The notes: generated by a model not told the origin, from the letters alone. A stretch of 64,000 nucleotides of DNA from Pseudolabrys sp. Root1462 (GCF_001426945.1 NZ_LMFS01000001.1:3251109-3315108), one strand, 5' to 3'. Shown: positions 1 through 8,901, counted from the first letter of the stretch. Numbers and translations are program-made.

Positions 1-99
1 TCGACCGAATTTTTCGCCCGGCTCGGCGATCTGCTCGAACCCGGCCCTACCTTCACCAACGTCAACGACTTTCGTGCGATCGTCGTCGACACGCCATGA
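1..99 (+). CDS. Glycerate 2-kinase (MOFRL family), C-terminal end only
   Basis: Only the last 32 codons are in the window; the reading frame is open from base 1 to the TGA at 97-99. The residues include G-P-T-F-T-N-V-N-D-F-R-A-I, the usual C-terminal signature of MOFRL-type glycerate kinases (TtuD/GckA, once annotated as hydroxypyruvate reductase), which phosphorylate D-glycerate to 2-phosphoglycerate. Its stop overlaps the next start (ATGA at 96-99) and pyruvate kinase follows, so the three genes look like one lower-glycolysis transcription unit. The family call rests on a short tail and the context. Confidence 0.7.
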   Translation, partial: STEFFARLGDLLEPGPTFTNVNDFRAIVVDTP

Positions 100-734
100 C
101 GGTCTGCTTACATTTCAATCGACTCGAACACGCCGGCTCCGTGAACGCTTTGCCCGTCTTTTTCGCCAAACGCCGCGTTCTTCGCACCTTGCTCGCAGCC
201 CTGCCGGCACTGTTCATCGGCCTGATGGCGCTCAGCGAGCCCGCCCACGCCGACTTCCGACTCTGCAACAACACCGGCAGCCGTGTTGGCGTCGCCATCG
301 GCTACAAGGACGCCGAAGGATGGACCACCGAAGGCTGGTGGAATATTTCGGCGCGGAGTTGCGACACGCTGCTGCGCGGCGCGCTTGTTGCGCGTTACTA
401 TTATATTTATGCGGTCGACTACGACCGCGGCGGCGAATGGTCCGGGCACGCCTTCATGTGCTCGCGCGAGAAGGAATTCACCATTCGCGGTACCGAGAAT
501 TGCCTGGCGCGCGGCTACGACCGAACCGGATACTTCGAAGTCGACACGCAGGAGCAGCGCTCCTGGACCGTGCAATTGACCGACACCGCGGAACAACCGG
601 TCGATCGGCCGCTGCCACCGCGCGGCGGGCCCCCGCCACGTATGCCGCCCGGCGCAGGACCACCGCCACCGCCGGGCGTAGGATTGTCGCCGCCACCCCC
701 GCTTGGCACCAACAAGGAAGGACTGCGACGATGA
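96..734 (+). CDS. DUF1036 exported protein with proline-rich tail
   Basis: A 212-residue protein. A hydrophobic segment at about residues 29-48 followed by A-H-A suggests a signal peptide and export. The core (about 53-165) matches the DUF1036 pattern: LCNNT near 57, paired aromatic residues, and cysteines at 57, 89, 122 and 136 that could form two disulfides in the periplasm. The last 45 residues are almost all Pro, Gly and Arg. The start at 96 overlaps the upstream stop (ATGA) and its own stop overlaps the pyk start (ATGA at 731-734), so translation is probably coupled on both sides. A GTG at 141 would give a more conventional signal peptide and is the main alternative start. Molecular function is unknown. 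Confidence 0.75.
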   Translation: MTVCLHFNRLEHAGSVNALPVFFAKRRVLRTLLAALPALFIGLMALSEPAHADFRLCNNTGSRVGVAIGYKDAEGWTTEGWWNISARSCDTLLRGALVARYYYIYAVDYDRGGEWSGHAFMCSREKEFTIRGTENCLARGYDRTGYFEVDTQEQRSWTVQLTDTAEQPVDRPLPPRGGPPPRMPPGAGPPPPPGVGLSPPPPLGTNKEGLRR

Positions 735-2164
735 GACGTCACCGCCGCGCCAAGATCGTCGCCACGCTGGGCCCCGCTTCGTCCAGCCCGGAAATGATCG
801 GCAAGCTGTTCAAGGCCGGCGCGGATGTCTTCCGCATCAACATGAGTCATACGAGCCAGGATCGCATGCGCGAACTGGTCGCGATGATCCGGCAGATCGA
901 AGCCGAGAACGATCGGCCGATCGGCATCCTGGTCGATCTGCAGGGACCGAAACTGCGGCTGGGCACAATCCAGGGCGGTTCGATCATGGTGAAGCAAGGC
1001 GACACCGTCGTTCTCGACTCCAATCCTGCAATTGGCGGCGCTGACCGCATCTATCTGCCGCATCCGGAAATTCTCGCCGCTGTAGAGCCCGGACATACCC
1101 TCCTCATCGACGACGGCAAGGTGCGGTTGACCGTGACCAAAGTCGAGCCGGACCGCGTGACGACACGCGTCGAAGTCGCGGGCAAGCTGTCCGATCGCAA
1201 GGGCGTGAGCGTGCCGGATTCGACGATCCCGCTGTCCGCACTCACCGGCAAGGATCTGTCCGATCTCGAAGCTTCGCTGGAAGCCGGCATCGACTGGATC
1301 GCGCTGTCCTTCGTGCAGCGGCCTGAAGACGTCGCCGAAGCCAAAAAGCTGACGCGCGGCCGCGCGTTGGTCATGGTGAAGGTCGAAAAGCCGCAGGCGG
1401 TCGCCCGCCTCCCCGAGATCATCGAGATTGCTGATGCGCTGATGGTGGCGCGCGGCGATCTCGGCGTCGAGATGCCGCTCGAGAAGGTACCGGGCGTGCA
1501 GAAGCAGATGACGCGCCTCGGTCGTGCCACTGGCAAGCCGGTGGTGGTCGCGACGCAGATGCTGGAGTCGATGATTTCCTCACCGGTGCCGACGCGTGCC
1601 GAAGTCTCCGACGTCGCCACCGCAATCTTCGAAGGCGCCGACGCGGTCATGCTGTCGGCGGAATCGGCAGCCGGGCAGTACCCGCTGGAAGCCGTCAGCA
1701 CGATGAGCCGCATCGCCGAGCAGGTCGAAAGCGACCCGCCCTATCGCGAAATCATCAACGCGCAGCGCACCCAGCCGGAGGCCACCGGCGCCGATGCCAT
1801 CGCCGATGCGGCTCGCCACATCGCCGATACGCTCGATCTGGCCGCGGTGATCTGCTGGACTTCGTCGGGTTCGACCGCACTGCGCGTCGCGCGCGAGCGG
1901 CCGCGCCCGCCGATCGTGGCGCTGTCGCCGAACAGCGAAACCGGGCGCCGCCTGGCCGTCGTCTGGGGCGTGCATTGCGTCGTCACCGAGGACGCTCACG
2001 ATCAGGACGATATGGTCGATCGGGCCTGCCGCATCGCGTTCCGGGAAGGTTTCGCCAAGCCGGGTCAGCGCGTCATCGTCGTCGCGGGCGTGCCGCTCGG
2101 CACCCCCGGCGCGACCAACATGCTGCGCATTGCTTATGTCGGGGATGACGACATCGAAAGCTGA
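731..2164 (+). CDS. pyk: Pyruvate kinase
   Basis: A 477-residue pyruvate kinase, the normal length. It converts phosphoenolpyruvate and ADP to pyruvate and ATP in the cytoplasm. Visible landmarks are R-I-N-M-S-H at 35-40, G-P-K-L-R-L-G at 72-78, the catalytic lysine stretch K-V-E-K at 217-220, the ARGDLG Mg/PEP loop at 240-245, ATQMLESM at 274-281 and ESAAGQYP at 311-318. The C-terminal regulatory domain (about 340-477) is complete. The open frame extends upstream to 74, but that part is antisense-like Arg-rich sequence overlapping DUF1036; the ATG at 731 begins exactly the conserved N-terminus (RRAKIVATLGPAS) and overlaps the preceding stop, so it is chosen. Confidence 0.97.
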   Translation: MRRHRRAKIVATLGPASSSPEMIGKLFKAGADVFRINMSHTSQDRMRELVAMIRQIEAENDRPIGILVDLQGPKLRLGTIQGGSIMVKQGDTVVLDSNPAIGGADRIYLPHPEILAAVEPGHTLLIDDGKVRLTVTKVEPDRVTTRVEVAGKLSDRKGVSVPDSTIPLSALTGKDLSDLEASLEAGIDWIALSFVQRPEDVAEAKKLTRGRALVMVKVEKPQAVARLPEIIEIADALMVARGDLGVEMPLEKVPGVQKQMTRLGRATGKPVVVATQMLESMISSPVPTRAEVSDVATAIFEGADAVMLSAESAAGQYPLEAVSTMSRIAEQVESDPPYREIINAQRTQPEATGADAIADAARHIADTLDLAAVICWTSSGSTALRVARERPRPPIVALSPNSETGRRLAVVWGVHCVVTEDAHDQDDMVDRACRIAFREGFAKPGQRVIVVAGVPLGTPGATNMLRIAYVGDDDIES

Positions 2165-2249
2165 CGCCGGGCGCTTGCTCCAGATCAAGTGCCGCCCCGC
2201 AAAGTGCGATAGATGAGATCATCGCCATAGCCGAGCGGGTAACGATACG

Positions 2250-3848
2250 ATGGGCGTCATCATTCAGTTTTGCGGCGCCGCGCGCACGGTGACCGGTTCC
2301 TGCCACTGGTTCAAGTCGACGGCCGGCAATGTGCTGGTCGATTGCGGCCTGTATCAGGGGTCGAAGACCCTCAAGGAGCTGAACTACGGCGCCTTCCCGT
2401 TCAATCCGGCCGATATCGATGCGGTGCTGCTGACGCATGCGCACATCGATCACAGCGGACTGCTGCCGAAGCTGGTTCGCGCGGGTTTCCGTGGCCGCAT
2501 CTTGGCGACGCGCGGCACCATCGACCTGTGTTCGTATATGCTGCCCGACGCCGGCAGCATTCAGGAGTCCGAAGTCGCCGCGCTCAACCGCCGCAACGCG
2601 GCTCGCGGCCGGCGCGAGGTCAGCCCGATCTACACACAAGCCGACGCCTATGCCGCGCTCGGTTCTTTTCATCCGGTCGAATACGAAACCTGGATCGACG
2701 TGATCCCTGGCGTGCGTGCACGCTACTGGAATGCCGGTCACCTGCTCGGCTCGGCTTCCATCGAGATCGAGTTCGCCGGCGAGGGCAAAAACGGTGAAGC
2801 GCTGCGCGTGCTCGCATCGGGCGATGTCGGCCCCGACGCCAAATTGCTGCAGCCGAACCCCGAAGCGCCGGCGGGCCTGGATTACGTCATCTCAGAATCG
2901 ACCTACGGCCATGTCGAACGGCCAGCGGTCACGCCGGAATCGCGGCGCGAGAAACTCGCCGAAATGGTGCGCGACGCGCAACGCCTTGAGGGGCCGCTGC
3001 TCATTCCCGCCTTCGCCGTCGAGCGCACGCAGGAGCTCGTCATCGATCTGATCGATCTGATGGAGAAAGGCCGCGTGCCGGCGGCGCCGATCTTTCTCGA
3101 TTCGCCCCTGGCCATCCGCGCCACCGAAGTCTTTCGCCAGCATGCTTCGGCGCTCAACTCCGATATCGACGTCACCCGCGTGCTGAATTCGCCGCATCTG
3201 CGTTCGACCGAGACTGTCGACGAGAGCAAGGCGATCGCCAAATTTTCCGGCTTTCACATCATCATCGCCGGCAGCGGCATGTGCGATGCCGGTCGCATCC
3301 GCCATCATCTCAAGCGTTGGCTCTGGCATCCGAACGCGACGGTATTGCTGTCGGGGTTCCAGGCGCAGGGCACGCTGGGACGCTTTCTCGCCGAGGGCGC
3401 CAAGGCCGTGCGCATTCAGGGCGAGGAGATCAAGGTCGCCGCGCACATCGTCTCGTTTGATGAATATTCCGGCCACGCCGACGGTCCGGAGCTGGCGCGC
3501 TGGATCGCCGGGCGGCGGCCGATTCGACGTGGTGTGTTCTTAGTTCACGGCGAAGAGCCCGCCCTCACCGCCCTGTCCGGCCGCATTGCCGAGCGGCTGG
3601 TGCCGGCAGCCAAGGTGTATGTGCCCGTCCTCGACGACAACTATGAACTGACAACCAGTGCCCCGACACCGCTGACCGGGGCGCAGCGCCGGCGACTGGC
3701 GCCGGAAGCGGTCATTTCGCTCGACTGGCATAACGACATGTCGAAGCTCATTCTCGATATTAATGACAAGATCGAGGCCGCTGCGGACGATCGCGCCCGT
3801 GGTGTCATCGTGCGGCGGCTGCGCCGTGCGCTCGATGCCGAGGAATGA
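2250..3848 (+). CDS. Beta-CASP metallo-beta-lactamase-fold RNA-processing exonuclease family protein
   Basis: A 532-residue metallo-hydrolase. The zinc signature T-H-A-H-I-D-H is at residues 62-68. The beta-CASP features follow: S-E-S-T-Y-G, a conserved S-G-M-C-D-A-G-R stretch, and near 410 S-G-H-A-D. This is the domain order of YSH1/CPSF-73-like RNA nucleases found in many bacteria, so a cytoplasmic endo- or exoribonuclease role is likely, though the substrate is unknown. The C-terminal region carries the short MBL RNA-specificity segment. It stands alone, 85 bp after pyk. Confidence 0.85.
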   Translation: MGVIIQFCGAARTVTGSCHWFKSTAGNVLVDCGLYQGSKTLKELNYGAFPFNPADIDAVLLTHAHIDHSGLLPKLVRAGFRGRILATRGTIDLCSYMLPDAGSIQESEVAALNRRNAARGRREVSPIYTQADAYAALGSFHPVEYETWIDVIPGVRARYWNAGHLLGSASIEIEFAGEGKNGEALRVLASGDVGPDAKLLQPNPEAPAGLDYVISESTYGHVERPAVTPESRREKLAEMVRDAQRLEGPLLIPAFAVERTQELVIDLIDLMEKGRVPAAPIFLDSPLAIRATEVFRQHASALNSDIDVTRVLNSPHLRSTETVDESKAIAKFSGFHIIIAGSGMCDAGRIRHHLKRWLWHPNATVLLSGFQAQGTLGRFLAEGAKAVRIQGEEIKVAAHIVSFDEYSGHADGPELARWIAGRRPIRRGVFLVHGEEPALTALSGRIAERLVPAAKVYVPVLDDNYELTTSAPTPLTGAQRRRLAPEAVISLDWHNDMSKLILDINDKIEAAADDRARGVIVRRLRRALDAEE

Positions 3849-4020
3849 GACCGTTTTTCGCCACGTTGTCTCTTCCGGCTGCCGGCCGCCACTCCAGGTA
3901 TTGATCGAATCCGATTGCAACGTTAAGGACCGTGGGTCCACACCGATTTACCGTTCGGCAAGGACGTTCGCAGACCACAACCTGAGGTAAGCCCCTGTTA
4001 AGTGGCGCGGGCGTCTTTGT

Positions 4021-4036
4021 CCCCCCGAAGGGGGAG
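4021..4036 (+). promoter_or_regulatory. Hairpin overlapping the ribosome-binding site of the diguanylate cyclase
   Basis: A run of six C is followed by GAA and five G then AG, so the G-rich Shine-Dalgarno (GGGGGAG, ending 4 nt before the ATG at 4040) can pair fully with the C run just upstream, leaving a 4-nt loop. Such pairing would hide the ribosome site. This is read directly from the sequence; a regulatory role is inference. Confidence 0.4.
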
Positions 4037-4039
4037 TCC

Positions 4040-5254
4040 ATGAACAGCGAATCCCGAGTCTACAGTCTGCCCCGCTGGCGGTTGACCCGCTGGCTGGTCG
4101 ATGTCGGACCCGGAATTCCCGACGATATTCGCATTGCGCTGGTCGGCGGCCTGTTTGGCGGGCTGCCGGTGTTCGCGGGCGGCGTCATCAACACGACCCT
4201 GGTATCGGCGGCCGTCGCCTGGCGCATGCAAACCGCGCCTTTCGTCGCGTGGTTCGTGTTCGAAGCGACGATCTGTTTTGCCCGGCTCGTTGTCCTGCTG
4301 GCGGCGCGGCGCGCTGCGCTGAAGCAACGCAAAACTCCGACTGACATCCATATAGTCCTGGCGCTGCTCTGGAGCTGCGGCGTCGGATTCGGCGCCGTCA
4401 TCAGCCTGGCCAGCGGCGACTGGGTCATTGCCACGATGGCATGCCTGTCGGGCGCGGCCATGGTCGGTGGCATTTGTTTCCGCAATTTCGGCGCGCCACG
4501 TCTTGCCAGCACGATGATCCTGACCAGCATCGGCCCCTGCCTCGTCGGCGCCGTGCTATCGCGAGAGCCGCTGCTGTACATCGTATTGCTGCAGGCGCCG
4601 ATGTATTTCGTGGCAATGACGGCGGCGGCCTTCAAACTCAACAAGATGCTGGTCGCAACCATGCGGGCCGAACGCGAGAACGATCACCGCGCGCGCCACG
4701 ATGCTCTCACCGGGCTGTCGAACCGGCGCGGCCTGATCGACGCTGTTGAGGACAAACTGAAGAGCGCGCGTCCCGGCGACGACTCGCTGGCGTTGCTGTT
4801 CCTCGATCTCGACGGCTTCAAGACCGTGAACGACACCTATGGCCATGCCGCCGGTGACGAGTTGCTCAAGATGGCCGCCGAACGCCTACAACGCGCCTTG
4901 CGAGGACCTGATATTGCCGCGCGCATCGGCGGCGACGAATTCGTCGTTCTGATCGGAAACTTGAACAAAGAACGCGCGCTGGAGCTCGGTGAGCACCTGA
5001 TTGCGGCGATCGCCAGTCAGTACGAATTCAAGAATGGCATGACGGCAAGCATCGGCGTCAGCGTCGGCATCGCGATGGCGCCCGAGCATGGCACTGATTT
5101 CATCGATCTTCTCGCGGTCGCCGACGCGGCGCTATACGAAGCCAAATCGAGTGGCAAATCGCGCTGCTGCATGGCATCGGCGCTGACCAACGTGGCGGCG
5201 TTGCGCCGCCTGCACGGGCACTACGGCGCGGCCAAGAAAGTCGTCGCGGCTTAG
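4040..5254 (+). CDS. Membrane-anchored diguanylate cyclase (GGDEF)
   Basis: A 404-residue protein. The first ~200 residues hold several hydrophobic segments, so the sensor part is probably in the inner membrane. The GGDEF domain follows, with H-D-A-L-T-G-L-S-N-R-R near 228, D-L-D-G-F-K-x-V-N-D near 256 and an intact G-G-D-E-F at 297-301, indicating cyclic di-GMP synthesis from two GTP. An I-site R-G-P-D lies five residues before the active site (288-291), predicting product inhibition. There is no EAL domain. The ATG at 4040 sits behind a very G-rich ribosome site. The signal sensed by the N-terminal region cannot be told. Confidence 0.93.
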   Translation: MNSESRVYSLPRWRLTRWLVDVGPGIPDDIRIALVGGLFGGLPVFAGGVINTTLVSAAVAWRMQTAPFVAWFVFEATICFARLVVLLAARRAALKQRKTPTDIHIVLALLWSCGVGFGAVISLASGDWVIATMACLSGAAMVGGICFRNFGAPRLASTMILTSIGPCLVGAVLSREPLLYIVLLQAPMYFVAMTAAAFKLNKMLVATMRAERENDHRARHDALTGLSNRRGLIDAVEDKLKSARPGDDSLALLFLDLDGFKTVNDTYGHAAGDELLKMAAERLQRALRGPDIAARIGGDEFVVLIGNLNKERALELGEHLIAAIASQYEFKNGMTASIGVSVGIAMAPEHGTDFIDLLAVADAALYEAKSSGKSRCCMASALTNVAALRRLHGHYGAAKKVVAA

Positions 5255-5483
5255 CGAAAAGAAGTCGGCGCCGGTGAAGCCAAATAGCCGAGCCTGATTC
5301 GGACTCAGACAGCGCGCCCCCGGCACGGCAAATGGCATCGCAGCCCTGTTGAAATATCGATCACATTTCGTCACGGATTGCCGCAATCGCTCATAACCGC
5401 GGTTCCATTGTGAACAAATCTGCGCGCGCTGGCATTGTCCCTAAACGTCCGATGTCAAATCCACGGAGCGAGGGAGCGGATCA

Positions 5484-5855
5484 ATGGGACAGGCGACACC
5501 CTTCAAGCCGATGGCACTTGTGGTCGAAGATGATGAAATGCAGCGCGACGTCGTTTCGATGCTGCTGGAAGAATGCGAGATGGGCGTCATTCAATGCGAG
5601 AGCGCTGAAGCGGCGCTACAGGTCCTCGACCGCGTCGGCCCTTTGCTGACGATGATGTATACGGATGTAAGCCTCGCAGGCGAAGTCGACGGAATCGATC
5701 TCGCGCACGCCACGCGGGAGAATTATCCGCACATCCACATCATCGTCGCCTCAGGATACCAACTGAACAAGGATTTGCCGGAGCACACCTTGTTCATGCG
5801 CAAGCCGTTCCTGCCGCTCGACTTGTTGCGTGAGGCCGAGCGCGCGCAGCATTGA
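5484..5855 (+). CDS. Single-domain response regulator (receiver only)
   Basis: A 123-residue protein that is a receiver domain and nothing else. The acidic pocket is E15-D16-D17, the phospho-acceptor aspartate is D61 in M-Y-T-D-V-S, and the conserved lysine is K107 in M-R-K-P-F. With no output domain, it probably acts by protein contact, in a phosphorelay or as a phosphate sink. No histidine kinase is adjacent; the nearest gene, 229 bp upstream, is the diguanylate cyclase. The ATG is preceded by a GAGGGAG ribosome site. Confidence 0.9.
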   Translation: MGQATPFKPMALVVEDDEMQRDVVSMLLEECEMGVIQCESAEAALQVLDRVGPLLTMMYTDVSLAGEVDGIDLAHATRENYPHIHIIVASGYQLNKDLPEHTLFMRKPFLPLDLLREAERAQH

Positions 5856-5882
5856 ATTGTTTGGGACAAGTCGCCGGCCCGC

Positions 5883-6500
5883 TCAGATGTCGCGGCCCTC
5901 GACCTGTTCCTTGAGCTTCTTGACCACATCGGGGATGCGCTGCAGCCGCGGATAAACGGCGAGCGCGCGGCGATAGACTTCGAGCGCCTGTCTATCGTCG
6001 CCAATGTCCTGAAGAATGAGCCCGAGTCCGGCCAGCGCCCCAAAGTGGCGCGGCTCGCGCCTGAGCACCTCGCGGATATCGGCCAGGGCACGGCCGTAAT
6101 CGTGCTTCATGTAATAGAGCGTGGCGCGGCGATTCCAGGCCTCGAGGTAATCGGGGCGAATTTTGACGATACCATCGAGCAGCTTGATGGCGAGATCGTT
6201 GTCCTTGGCTTCGACCGCGGCGACCACGCGCGACATCAGCAGATTGGTGGTGTCGCTCGAGGAGACCAGCCACTGCGCCCAGATGCGCTGCTCGATCGCC
6301 TTGGCACTGGCGTCGTCGGGCGCGACCTTCAGGGCGCCGAACAGAAAATCCAGATCTTCGCTGAACGGCCGCTTTTTCGGCAGCTTGGACGGCGCCTCGA
6401 TCCAATCCCCTTTATCGGACTGCGCCGTAGCCGGCGACACGACAAAGCCCGCCGCGAACAGCGCAGCGAGGAGGGCAACAGACGTCCGGAATCGATCCAT
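5883..6500 (-). CDS. Exported TPR-repeat protein
   Basis: A 205-residue protein from the ATG at 6500; a GTG two codons upstream is the alternative. Residues about 5-27 form a signal peptide ending V-S-P-A-T-A-Q. The second half holds about three tetratricopeptide repeats (A-W-N-R-R-A-T-L-Y-Y, A-L-A-D-I-R-E-V-L, A-L-E-V-Y-R-R-A-L-A-V-Y-P), a scaffold for protein-protein contacts, probably periplasmic. It converges on the receiver gene. No specific partner can be named. Confidence 0.8.
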   Translation of the reverse strand: MDRFRTSVALLAALFAAGFVVSPATAQSDKGDWIEAPSKLPKKRPFSEDLDFLFGALKVAPDDASAKAIEQRIWAQWLVSSSDTTNLLMSRVVAAVEAKDNDLAIKLLDGIVKIRPDYLEAWNRRATLYYMKHDYGRALADIREVLRREPRHFGALAGLGLILQDIGDDRQALEVYRRALAVYPRLQRIPDVVKKLKEQVEGRDI

Positions 6501-6555
6501 GGGCACGAGACTAGCGTCTCAACGCCTCATGGCAAATCTGCGGCTTTGGAAAGGA

Positions 6556-6574
6556 AACCGGCCCTAGGCCGGTT
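6556..6574 (-). terminator. Rho-independent terminator after rpmJ
   Basis: A perfect 8-bp inverted repeat (AACCGGCC / GGCCGGTT) with a 3-nt loop lies just downstream of rpmJ on the minus strand. It is followed by a pyrimidine-rich but not purely T tract. Confidence 0.6.
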
Positions 6575-6596
6575 GAAGGGCCTGGTGGCGGTCGCC

Positions 6597-6722
6597 TTAG
6601 CCCTGACGGGCCTTAAAGCGCGGATTGGTCTTGTTGATGATGAAAACGCGGCCTTTGCGCCGAACAATCTTATTGTTCCGGTGGCGCGCCCGCAGCGATT
6701 TCAACGAGTTACGGACTTTCAT
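6597..6722 (-). CDS. rpmJ: 50S ribosomal protein L36
   Basis: A 41-residue protein, too short for most gene scans. It begins M-K-V-R-N-S-L and ends R-F-K-A-R-Q-G, with [11 protein letters not shown] in the middle, the signature of the alphaproteobacterial L36 of the large ribosomal subunit. It lacks the zinc-binding cysteines, so it is the C-minus, zinc-independent form. It is a solitary gene with its own terminator. Confidence 0.95.
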   Translation of the reverse strand: MKVRNSLKSLRARHRNNKIVRRKGRVFIINKTNPRFKARQG

Positions 6723-6881
6723 CTCAATCTCACAGTGCGACTTTGGCTGGGTTTTTAGGGGTCGCAGGCCCCCCTGTCAACGCATGGGGTCCGGTAGTGG
6801 TTACGGATGGTTCCGTCTACAGTCCGTCCTGCCGAAGGCCCATCGTCAGAGGCCGATCCAGAGGACCCCCGAGGAGCTTAC

Positions 6882-8024
6882 ATGCAGCGCAGCCGTGACC
6901 GTTTCCTGACCACTCATACCGGCAGCCTGCCCCGCCCGGAAGACCTGATCCGGATGATGTATGCCAAGGAGGAAGGCGTTCCGGTCGAACCGCACGCGCT
7001 GGCGCAGCGCATCAGGACGGCGGTCGCCGAAGTGGTCAAGAAGCAGGCCGACGCCGGGGTCGATCTCATCAACGACGGCGAAATGTCGAAGCCGAGCTAC
7101 GCGACCTATGTGAAGGACCGCCTCAACGGCTTCGGCGGCACCGGCAACACCTTCGTCTATCAAGACGTCCACGAATTCCCGGCGCTGGAAAAGAAAGTGT
7201 TCGGCGATCCCGGCCGCTCGCGCCGCAAGACGCCGGCCTGTAACGCCGACATCAGCGTCAGCGACAAGCAGGCGCCGCTCGACGACATCGCCAACCTGAA
7301 GGATGCGCTGAAGACCGTGCCGCATGTCGGCGGCTTCATGAGCGCCGCCTCGCCCGGCGTCGTGTCGCTGTTCTTCCGCAACGACCACTACAAGGACTTC
7401 GAGACCTACATCTACGCCATCGCCGACGCCATGCGTTACGAATACGAGGCGGTCGCCAAGGCCGGCTTCGTCCTGCAGATCGATTGCCCCGATCTCGGCA
7501 TGGGGCGGCACATTCAATATGCTGATCTCGACCTTGCCGGCTTCCGCAAGCGCGCGCAGCTCCATGTCGAGGCGCTCAATCACGCGGTCGCCAACATCCC
7601 TGAAGAAAGCCTGCGCATGCATCTGTGCTGGGGCAACTACGAAGGCCCCCATCACTTCGACGTGCCGCTGTCCGACATCGTCGACATCGTTTTCAAGGCC
7701 AAGCCCTGCGCGATCTCGCTCGAGGCGGCCAATCCCCGCCACGCCCACGAATGGGCGGTGTTCGAAACGGTGAAACTGCCTGAGGGCAAGGTACTGATCC
7801 CCGGCGTGCTCGAATCCAAATCGAATTTCATCGAGCATCCGGAGCTGATCGCGCAGCGCATCGGCCGCTACGCCAAGCTGGTCGGGCGCGAGAACGTCAT
7901 TGCCGGATCGGATTGCGGCTACGGCACCTGGGTCGGACAGGCCGCGGTCGATCCGCAGGTGGTGTTTGCCAAGCTCGCCGCGATGGCGGAAGGCGCGCGG
8001 CTGGCGTCGAAGCAGTTCTGGTGA
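6882..8024 (+). CDS. MetE-like methyltransferase-family protein (cobalamin-independent methionine synthase II family)
   Basis: A 380-residue single-barrel protein related to the C-terminal half of MetE and to epoxyalkane:CoM transferase. The start T-T-H-T-G-S-L-P-R-P, the M-H-L-C-W-G-N-Y His/Cys pair, a following Glu in L-E-A-A-N-P-R-H and the late Cys in A-G-S-D-C-G-Y are the expected zinc-thiol site. It probably alkylates or dealkylates a thiol, but the substrate is unknown and true methionine synthesis is unlikely without the N-terminal MetE half. The ATG at 6882 follows a GAGGAG ribosome site (6871-6876); an upstream in-frame ATG at 6807 lacks support. Confidence 0.85.
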   Translation: MQRSRDRFLTTHTGSLPRPEDLIRMMYAKEEGVPVEPHALAQRIRTAVAEVVKKQADAGVDLINDGEMSKPSYATYVKDRLNGFGGTGNTFVYQDVHEFPALEKKVFGDPGRSRRKTPACNADISVSDKQAPLDDIANLKDALKTVPHVGGFMSAASPGVVSLFFRNDHYKDFETYIYAIADAMRYEYEAVAKAGFVLQIDCPDLGMGRHIQYADLDLAGFRKRAQLHVEALNHAVANIPEESLRMHLCWGNYEGPHHFDVPLSDIVDIVFKAKPCAISLEAANPRHAHEWAVFETVKLPEGKVLIPGVLESKSNFIEHPELIAQRIGRYAKLVGRENVIAGSDCGYGTWVGQAAVDPQVVFAKLAAMAEGARLASKQFW

Positions 8025-8034
8025 CCATTTTTCA

Positions 8035-8083
8035 GGCGCATGATCTTTCCGAAGACCGATATCCGGTTTTCGGGATCCTGCGT
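8035..8083 (+). repeat. Rhizobial intergenic palindrome (RIME-like), copy A
   Basis: An imperfect palindrome beginning GCGCATGATC and ending GGGATCCTGCG, with the central CCGAA / TTTTCGG arms typical of the common intergenic repeat of rhizobia. It fills the gap between two convergent genes. A degenerate second copy lies at 32534-32577. Confidence 0.65.
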
Positions 8084-8775
8084 CAGGCCGCAGGGGGAGC
8101 GTCATCGCTCATCGCGTCGTTCTTGCGCCAGCGCTTGTAGAATTGCGGCGCGAAGATGAGGAGCGCGATCACCGCCAGCATGGCCAGCGCATAGCGGATG
8201 TTGTTGCTTTCGCCTGACAGGGCCTGACGACCGGCATGACCGATCCAAGTATAGGCCACCGTTGATGGCGCCATGAAGATGAGTGTCGCCAGCAGGTAGT
8301 GCCAGAACGGAATGCGTGTCAGGCCCAGCATGTAATTGACGATGGTGTAGGGCAGCACCGGCACCAGCCGAACGAAGGCGACGAACTGCCAGCCATCCTG
8401 TTCGACGTTGCGCATGACCTTCTGCACGCGCGGGCCGGCGCGCTGCCGCACCCACTCGGCGGCGAGATAGCGCGCGACGAGAAAAGCCAACGCCGCACCG
8501 ATCGTGCCACCCGCGAGATTGATCAGGCTGCCGGAAACGGGCCCGAACAGCGCGCCGCCGGCGACATCGAAGATGCCGCCCGGTACGCCGGCAATCGTCG
8601 CAATGCCGTAAAGCAGGATAAAGCCGACCGGCGCCCAATCGCCTAGGGCCGCGACGCGCGCCTGAATCGCATCGATGCTCGCAACGCCGTCAAACAGCCA
8701 ATAGAGGAACACGGCCGCCGCGACGATGAGCACGACGATCAAGGCCAAAAACAGCCGTCGGTGATGAGGTGTCAT
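8083..8775 (-). CDS. TVP38/TMEM64-family (VTT domain) membrane protein
   Basis: A 230-residue inner-membrane protein from the ATG at 8775; a TTG 20 codons upstream is less likely. It has an N-terminal membrane segment and then the VTT/SNARE-associated domain, with I-A-G-V-P-G-G-I-F-D, G-A-L-F-G-P and F-V-R-L-V-P-V-L-P-Y-T-I-V-N-Y-M-L-G, the most conserved stretch of the DedA superfamily. Members are linked to lipid scrambling or transport, but the substrate is not known. The C-terminus is short and acidic. Confidence 0.88.
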   Translation of the reverse strand: MTPHHRRLFLALIVVLIVAAAVFLYWLFDGVASIDAIQARVAALGDWAPVGFILLYGIATIAGVPGGIFDVAGGALFGPVSGSLINLAGGTIGAALAFLVARYLAAEWVRQRAGPRVQKVMRNVEQDGWQFVAFVRLVPVLPYTIVNYMLGLTRIPFWHYLLATLIFMAPSTVAYTWIGHAGRQALSGESNNIRYALAMLAVIALLIFAPQFYKRWRKNDAMSDDAPPAA

Positions 8776-8901
8776 TGGCCTGAGCTTGGGTTCATGAAGA
8801 TTCAGCGAAGATGCGGCACGACCTACCACAGCCAATTTCAGCGGGTCAATAACACCCTGAATTATAAGTCTTATTCGTGACAGTTCGTACGTCGTCGCGG
8901 C

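Noticed and set aside
74..730. Upstream extension of the pyruvate kinase reading frame
   Set aside because: The extension is an Arg-rich shadow of the DUF1036 gene. The conserved N-terminus starts at the ATG at 731, overlapping the DUF1036 stop.
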